Assembly (NCBI GenBank): GCA_021790415.1
Contig: JAJYDZ010000030.1
Span: forward strand, 1-10,267
Direction: 5' to 3'
Length of the DNA stretch: 10,267 bases
From: Thermoplasmata archaeon
GTDB lineage: Archaea > Thermoplasmatota > Thermoplasmata > Thermoplasmatales > Thermoplasmataceae
A program made the translations under genes and the position numbers. The stretch's first letter is position 1. Each line of letters starts with the position of its first letter. Under the pieces are notes generated by a model. The model was given only the letters and a program-made list of their open reading frames with translations, made no database searches and had not been told where the DNA came from. Shown one piece after another: positions 6,119 through 10,267 of this stretch.

Positions 6119-6835
6119 TTAATCATTATATTTAGAAATATAAGAATGCGGAGTTAGTGTAATCTGTTTACCAATCTTATCAACCGGGTTTCGAATTTCC
6201 TTAATTCTTGGATCGAATCCGATGTCTTGCAATAAATAAAGCCAATATTGATCGCTAAGTATCCTAGCAACTTCAATTTCATGAGCGCTCCATTCAAAAA
6301 TATCATTGCTGGAGACACTCGTCTTGACTTCAATGTATTTTCGCTCCCCATTTATATTAAATGACTCAATATCATAGCCTGCCCCAACATCGCGAAGGCT
6401 AACCCAATCAACTTTCTGGGCTAAGTCGTTTCTCCCTGCAGCAATGAGATTTCTGATCTCTCTGTCATAAACAAATTTCTCACCCTGTTCACCTATTTGT
6501 CTGCGTATCTCTTGGAGTTTGTCAAAATTTTCCTTAGACATGCGGGTCTTTGATATACTTGTATTAAGGTCAATTGGATCAGATGAGGATGGCAAAATGT
6601 ATTTTCCCTCTCCTACCCAGATTATCTCGGAAGTTGTTTTTCTGTACTGCAGGATATTTCTTATGTTTCTCTTCCACCGGGGATCTACAGTTTTTTTTGC
6701 AGAAGGTAACCAGTCATCAGGAGTTAGTTTGATATGCCTCTCCACTAAAGAATAAATCTGTTGTAACCCAACAACTTGGTTACGGGGTAGTTTTTCTTTG
6801 ATTATGTCCCACATTTCGGTTTGTCTTATTGTCAA
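6119..6835 (-). CDS. DUF3883-type PD-(D/E)XK nuclease with N-terminal winged helix, 238 aa
   Basis: A candidate restriction nuclease. Residues 1-82 resemble the N-terminal DNA-binding module of Mrr-like proteins (DPRWKRNIRNILQYRKTTSE, GEGKYILP). Residues 112-235 fit DUF3883: GEQGEKFVYDRE (115-126), then GYDIESFN with Asp155 and YIEVKTSV with Glu169 and Lys171, the D...ExK core. The C-terminal YWLYLLQDI strand-helix is also typical. The start is TTG at 6835, with GGTG about 7 nt upstream; the ATG at 6814 is an alternative that would remove seven residues. It follows the D12 methyltransferase by 20 nt, as a restriction enzyme follows its methylase. The nuclease fold is well supported; cleavage specificity and dependence on methylation are unknown. 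Confidence 0.82.
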   Translation of the reverse strand: MTIRQTEMWDIIKEKLPRNQVVGLQQIYSLVERHIKLTPDDWLPSAKKTVDPRWKRNIRNILQYRKTTSEIIWVGEGKYILPSSSDPIDLNTSISKTRMSKENFDKLQEIRRQIGEQGEKFVYDREIRNLIAAGRNDLAQKVDWVSLRDVGAGYDIESFNINGERKYIEVKTSVSSNDIFEWSAHEIEVARILSDQYWLYLLQDIGFDPRIKEIRNPVDKIGKQITLTPHSYISKYND

Positions 6836-6855
6836 CTTTTAACACCGTACTCTCG

Positions 6856-7752
6856 TTATATCAATTCTACGCTTGTATTCAATATAATTCCTTTATCAAT
6901 TTTCACCTCAGTTGCTATCGGTGGTATTTTTCTATTTGAAAAGAGTAATTCCCGCATTCCGCGTTTTAGGTTACCCGCTTGGTAATCTGTATATACATAT
7001 TTGGATCTTGAGGATTTATATAGTTCACGAATGAAATCTGCATCATCATAACTTACCAGCCAAGGTGATTCGATATTGGTAAGAATTTCTTCCAACTGGA
7101 CATGATCCTCAGCATTGAAAAAGTTTCTGTACAATACTTTTCCAGCGTCATAATATGGTGGATCCACATAGAAGAAAATGTTGTCATCCTGAATTTTTAT
7201 GAATTTTCTCAAATATTCCCTGCCATCCCCGTGTATAATTTCTATGCGATCCCTCAAGATGCTTAACTGATTGACTTTTTTGATTATTCTATCCGAATTA
7301 AATCTGCACTTAATACTATATTTTGACAGCTGGCGTCTGCCTCCAATTGGCCCAGCATTTATGATCCCAGAATAATTGGTTCTGTTGTAAAACAGAAATG
7401 CAAGGCCTAGTTCAAGATCGTTATATTTTGTTGGGCCATCTTTCGTGAGATATTTTTTGAAATCGTACCAGGTGTCCATTGATATATTCAAATTTTTGAT
7501 TGCGTCTACAAAATTTTCGCTATGGTACAGAACTGATCTCCAGAATGAGACCACGAGAGGATCCTTTTCACAAAAGACTGCTTTATCTGCCATTCCTGAT
7601 CTGAGTAATCCGATTGAGACGGATGCGCTACCGGCAAATGGTTCGACTATCGTTCCAAGCTGAATTTTATGAAACTTCAAAAAGTCATTTATATATGGCA
7701 GAAGCCAGGTTTTCCCTCCAGGGTATCTCAGTGGAGTCACAGTAGGTTTCAT
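6856..7752 (-). CDS. D12-class N6-adenine DNA methyltransferase, 298 aa
   Basis: Transfers a methyl group from S-adenosylmethionine to adenine N6 in DNA. All family landmarks are present in order: RYPGGK (9-14), the SAM-binding EPFAGSASVS (37-46), FLFYNRTNYSGI (119-130) with GPIGGR (134-139), IEIIHGDGREYL (170-181) and the catalytic DPPYYD (197-202). The length is normal for Dam/DpnM-type enzymes. It starts at ATG 7752, 35 nt after the ParB-like gene, and is followed within 20 nt by the DUF3883 nuclease. It is very likely the modification subunit protecting host DNA from one or both neighbouring nucleases. No lesions are visible, in contrast to the decayed methyltransferase at the left end, which belongs to another subfamily. 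Confidence 0.93.
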   Translation of the reverse strand: MKPTVTPLRYPGGKTWLLPYINDFLKFHKIQLGTIVEPFAGSASVSIGLLRSGMADKAVFCEKDPLVVSFWRSVLYHSENFVDAIKNLNISMDTWYDFKKYLTKDGPTKYNDLELGLAFLFYNRTNYSGIINAGPIGGRRQLSKYSIKCRFNSDRIIKKVNQLSILRDRIEIIHGDGREYLRKFIKIQDDNIFFYVDPPYYDAGKVLYRNFFNAEDHVQLEEILTNIESPWLVSYDDADFIRELYKSSRSKYVYTDYQAGNLKRGMRELLFSNRKIPPIATEVKIDKGIILNTSVELI

Positions 7753-7787
7753 GTTATTATATCACAACCTTGGCCTAAACTTTTCTG

Positions 7788-9224
7788 CTATGCGCTGTCG
7801 GTTAATATTGCCTTGAGAAGTTCTTTAATCTTCCCTGCAATGTTAGCTACGTCTGACGCGTGTGGATTTATCCAATCACTATGTACGACGTCATCCATAA
7901 AATCTTTATATTTGCTGCTTTCAAGGTATTCCAAACCTTTTCCAGACTTTGGATCATTGAAGAGCACCTTACTTTTACTGATGGAGAAATTCAGAATTTT
8001 CTTCAGTCCGTCTTTGCCATTATATCGATGATAGTCCGAATTAAGTTCTTTCTTTTTGATCTGGTATAATAGAGAGGATTCGAGTAAGGAACGTGTAAGC
8101 ATTATTGCAGCTGCCGGAAACTGCGTCATATTTATTCTAGAAAGTTCACGTGTTAGACTTTTTAATCTATTTATATCGACAGTACACTTTAAATCTGAAA
8201 AATAGACCACTGGTTTTTTGCCCTTAACCGAGTTCTTTTTATCATTTCCTTGGTTCGTTTTATCGCCATATTGTTGTTTATTTTGCTTCCCCGATTCTTC
8301 TTTATCATTCTTTGTTTCTGTTTTGATTTCTGTTTTCTTAGACCTGAACTCCTCCTTCCACCCGTTTATAAGTCCTATAATCTCGTTGGGATCCGATCTA
8401 GTGTAAATAGATTCATAGTCACCTCCTTTGGATATTAAAGCAGAATTTGCGTATTTGAACAAAATTTCATTAAATTCCTCTAGGTCATTCTCAGGGATTT
8501 TAACTTCAAGGTTATCTTTCCAACTAAGATTCAATGCATTTCTCACATCAACATAGCCAAGTGGTCGTGTTAACCGTGTGGCTTCTAGAATATTACTCTC
8601 TATCTTATCCCTGAGATCGTTCTCATCCCAATATGAAAATGACCTAATATAATCAATAAGGTTGTAATACCGAATATAGCTGGCAACTTCACTATTTTTT
8701 TTTCCTAGCTCCTTGGAAGTTAAATCAAGATCGCCATGATTTGATTCATAGAAGTCCTTAAAGAAATGCCACTGTGAAATCTGTCCCCATCTTTCATAAT
8801 TAACTGTAGAATGTTTATCTGCGATTATTTTTAGATATCTCTTATCGTCAGTATCAAAAACAACAACGCCCAAACGCCTAATGGATTCTTTAACTTCATT
8901 ACTAAGTTGTGCAGCTAAAGACAAGACCTCCCTCTTATATTTGTCGGGTGGTGTAATCGTCCCGAGAAGACTCTTAATAGCTAGGGTTCTCCGATTTCCT
9001 TCTATAACAGTATATCCAGAACTATCTTTTGGAATAACAATTAATCTTTCATGAGGATAAATTCCTTGGAATTCAACAATTCCCTTGATCATTCCGACTA
9101 TATCCTCATCTAAATATAATCTCTCCACTACCTTTTCTACAGTGTTATATCTTTCGTAATCTATTCGATAGTTCTTCGGGTTCAAAAATAGCTCATCTAT
9201 GTCTACAATTTCATCTCTAATCAT
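7788..9224 (-). CDS. ParB-like protein with HEPN-like C-terminal domain, 478 aa
   Basis: The N-terminal about 145 residues resemble the ParB/sulfiredoxin fold: DIDELFLNPKNYRID (9-23), then LIVIPKDSSGYTVIEGNRRT (61-80) with the GxRR phosphate-binding motif, and KHSTVNYERWG (137-147). Residues 150-290 are helical. A charged Lys/Glu/Asn/Gln-rich linker spans about 293-337. The C-terminal part (345-475) has LTRSLLESSLLYQI and VVHSDWINPHASDVANIAGK, an arrangement reminiscent of HEPN domains; that assignment is tentative. ParB-fold proteins act as CTP switches, nucleases or DNA-binding subunits, including DndB-like members of modification systems. Here it sits between a PD-(D/E)XK nuclease and an adenine methyltransferase, so a restriction-linked role is likelier than partition. 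AAGGTGAAT lies 7 nt before the ATG. Confidence 0.75.
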   Translation of the reverse strand: MIRDEIVDIDELFLNPKNYRIDYERYNTVEKVVERLYLDEDIVGMIKGIVEFQGIYPHERLIVIPKDSSGYTVIEGNRRTLAIKSLLGTITPPDKYKREVLSLAAQLSNEVKESIRRLGVVVFDTDDKRYLKIIADKHSTVNYERWGQISQWHFFKDFYESNHGDLDLTSKELGKKNSEVASYIRYYNLIDYIRSFSYWDENDLRDKIESNILEATRLTRPLGYVDVRNALNLSWKDNLEVKIPENDLEEFNEILFKYANSALISKGGDYESIYTRSDPNEIIGLINGWKEEFRSKKTEIKTETKNDKEESGKQNKQQYGDKTNQGNDKKNSVKGKKPVVYFSDLKCTVDINRLKSLTRELSRINMTQFPAAAIMLTRSLLESSLLYQIKKKELNSDYHRYNGKDGLKKILNFSISKSKVLFNDPKSGKGLEYLESSKYKDFMDDVVHSDWINPHASDVANIAGKIKELLKAILTDSA

Positions 9225-9296
9225 TTAAAATTCACCTTTTTTGTGTTTTCTATAAAGTTTGACGATAACGTGTTGTTCTTTTCCGTACGCCTCCAT
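9225..9296 (-). CDS. Possible 23-aa ORF abutting the ParB-like gene
   Basis: Between the PD-(D/E)XK gene and the ParB-like gene a 23-codon frame (MEAYGKEQHVIVKLYRKHKK, then GEF) ends in TAA immediately before the ParB-like ATG, and its last codons contain that gene's Shine-Dalgarno site. It has no clear ribosome site of its own. It could be a real leader peptide, the tail of a lost gene, or chance. Confidence 0.25.
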   Translation of the reverse strand: MEAYGKEQHVIVKLYRKHKKGEF

Positions 9297-9321
9297 AAGA
9301 GCTCAAAACGTAATGTCCACC

Positions 9322-9864
9322 TTAACAAACAATCACCTTTATATTCCCTTTATTTGGAAATTCGTGACGAACCCAATTTTCAAAGTCTTCCAATGGGAAC
9401 TCTTTTCCATTTTCGAGTATTGGATCACCCAAGTACGCAACTATCAGAAATTTTTTGTCGAATTGACTGTAGTTATCCTGTAATTTTTTATAATCACTCT
9501 TAATGTCTTCTCTGTCCATTTTCCAAGGTAATTCTGAGCCATCAGCTCTTTTGTTCACTGGAGCCTTCACTTCTAAAACGCATTTTTCATACTTTCCATT
9601 TCTGTAAACGAGATCTGGAATTGCCTCCCCACTATCCTTTCCTTTGTCCGGCCTTATCGCTTCGATAAGGAGTCTGTCCCTATAGCATGAATCTCTTTCG
9701 ATCAGAAGCCTATAAACTTCAGCCACGAACTCCCGTTCACCGCTGTACAATCTATCGTTTCTATTTAGGCCACTGACGTCATTGTAGTTTCTGTGCTTTT
9801 CTCTTAAAAAATCAGCAGCAAGTTTGCAACTCTCCCTCAAGTCATTTTCAGATTTATTGCTCAT
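9322..9864 (-). CDS. PD-(D/E)XK-fold nuclease-like protein, 180 aa
   Basis: A small protein with a recognisable PD-(D/E)XK core. SGEREFVAEVYRLLIERD (41-58) is the N-terminal helix with conserved acids. AIPDLVYRNG (81-90) holds the metal-binding Asp84, and CVLEVKAPVN (95-104) supplies Glu98 and Lys100. FLIVAYLGD (139-147) is a following strand. This layout is common in restriction endonucleases and in uncharacterised archaeal defence proteins. The start is ATG 9864, 2 nt after a short upstream frame that ends at 9867. It is followed by the ParB-like and methyltransferase genes on the same strand. It could be the nuclease for this system or a separate accessory nuclease; its target is unknown. 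Confidence 0.75.
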   Translation of the reverse strand: MSNKSENDLRESCKLAADFLREKHRNYNDVSGLNRNDRLYSGEREFVAEVYRLLIERDSCYRDRLLIEAIRPDKGKDSGEAIPDLVYRNGKYEKCVLEVKAPVNKRADGSELPWKMDREDIKSDYKKLQDNYSQFDKKFLIVAYLGDPILENGKEFPLEDFENWVRHEFPNKGNIKVIVC

Positions 9865-9866
9865 TT

Positions 9867-9950
9867 TTACCCCTTCAAAATCTCCTCAATCTCCGTAATT
9901 TCACATTTCCTTTCCTCATCTGGTTGAAACACGTTCACACCCAATCCCAT
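9867..9950 (-). pseudogene. C-terminal-looking 27-codon tail, out of frame with the upstream ORF
   Basis: A frame from ATG 9950 encodes MGLGVNVFQPDEERKCEITE, then IEEILKG and TAA. It ends 2 nt before the PD-(D/E)XK gene start, the spacing expected of an upstream operon gene. AGGAG lies just before the ATG, so a tiny real gene is possible. The composition reads like the C-terminus of a larger protein cut off by a frameshift or deletion near 9940-9955. Confidence 0.4.
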
Positions 9951-10267
9951 ACGCTCCTGTCATACGATCTGGCAGCAACCAGCCTGAACTTCGCGTCAGG
10001 ATGCTTCTCCGATGCACTGTATAGGACCGAAAGCTGGTCGTCCATCATGGAGAATGGCACGAAAGTGGATGACATGTACCTGCCTTCCAGGGTACGTGCA
10101 AGGATCGCTGCCTTCGGTATCCTCCTCTCCTCGGATAACCTCTGCACGTCGTCCAGGAATGGCGATCTGATGTACCGGACAGAGAATTCATTTCCCTGAT
10201 ACACAACAGCCCTGAAACCATTCTCCTCTCGCCTGGAGAAGTTGTATTCTATATAGCAGTCCCCACC
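9935..10267 (-). CDS. Unrecognised protein, open at the window edge
   Basis: A minus-strand frame enters at the window end and runs 110 codons to TGA at 9935-9937 (…YIEYNFSRREENG…, LSEERRIPKAAILARTLEGR, YMSSTFVPFSMMDDQLSVLY, SEKHPDAKFRLVAARSYDRS). The coding character is strong: even residue composition, no stops in 110 codons, and GC above that of the genes to its left. No motif I know is present. Its last residues (VWDWV) overlap the out-of-frame tail of the preceding entry, so it is probably truncated or frameshifted there. The N-terminus and true start lie beyond the window. Confidence 0.55.
   Translation of the reverse strand, partial: GGDCYIEYNFSRREENGFRAVVYQGNEFSVRYIRSPFLDDVQRLSEERRIPKAAILARTLEGRYMSSTFVPFSMMDDQLSVLYSASEKHPDAKFRLVAARSYDRSVWDWV

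Noticed and set aside
8218..8438. Hydrophobic plus-strand ORFs resembling membrane peptides
   Set aside because: They are antisense to the Lys/Glu-rich linker of the ParB-like gene; AAA/GAA codons read backwards give Phe-rich peptides.
9243..9503. Plus-strand ORFs of 74-86 codons
   Set aside because: They overlap the PD-(D/E)XK gene on the opposite strand and lack start signals.
9924..10199. 91-codon plus-strand ORF at the right edge
   Set aside because: The minus-strand frame there stays open to the window end with better composition; only one is likely coding.
1..10267. CRISPR array, tRNA or rRNA gene
   Set aside because: No regularly spaced repeats and no cloverleaf or rRNA-like sequence were seen on either strand.

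Overview
The window looks archaeal and most like a member of the Thermoplasmatales; this is an inference from sequence style, not a database match. Arginine is mostly AGA/AGG and isoleucine often ATA. Three genes have TATA-like boxes about 25 nt before their start codons, which implies leaderless transcripts. Where Shine-Dalgarno sites occur they are GAGGTGAT- or GGTGA-like. The DNA reads as accessory: partition, integration, restriction-modification and NADase-type genes lie among decayed genes and an IS remnant. No tRNA, rRNA, CRISPR array or housekeeping gene is visible.

Left part (1-1600). A ParA-type ATPase reads leftwards off the window edge. Upstream of it, on the same strand, is a decayed DNA methyltransferase that keeps one reading frame but has at least eight in-frame stops. 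That frame starts inside the 3' end of a small AbrB-family gene. The AbrB gene and a rightward tyrosine recombinase are divergent across an AT-rich control region with palindromes, repeated TCGATA motifs and a GC-rich hairpin.

Integration module (1604-3432). A tyrosine recombinase of about 409 residues overlaps an HNH endonuclease of 200 residues by an ATGA junction. This pair is richer in GC than the genes to its right and ends 6 nt from the convergent SIR2 gene.

Defence-like block (3439-9864, minus strand throughout). Read in the direction of transcription from the right it holds a PD-(D/E)XK nuclease, a possible 23-codon ORF, a ParB-like protein with a HEPN-like tail, a D12-class adenine methyltransferase and a DUF3883-type nuclease. 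After a decayed IS701-like transposase comes a tight three-gene operon: a 93-residue beta-rich protein, a 244-residue unrecognised protein and a SIR2-like protein. The first group looks like a modification system with two candidate nucleases and a ParB-like partner. The second looks like a candidate abortive-infection-type system with a SIR2 effector and two partners I cannot name.

Right edge (9867-10267). A GC-richer open frame enters from outside the window and ends out of frame with a short C-terminal-looking tail that sits 2 nt before the PD-(D/E)XK gene. This suggests a frameshift or a fusion junction.
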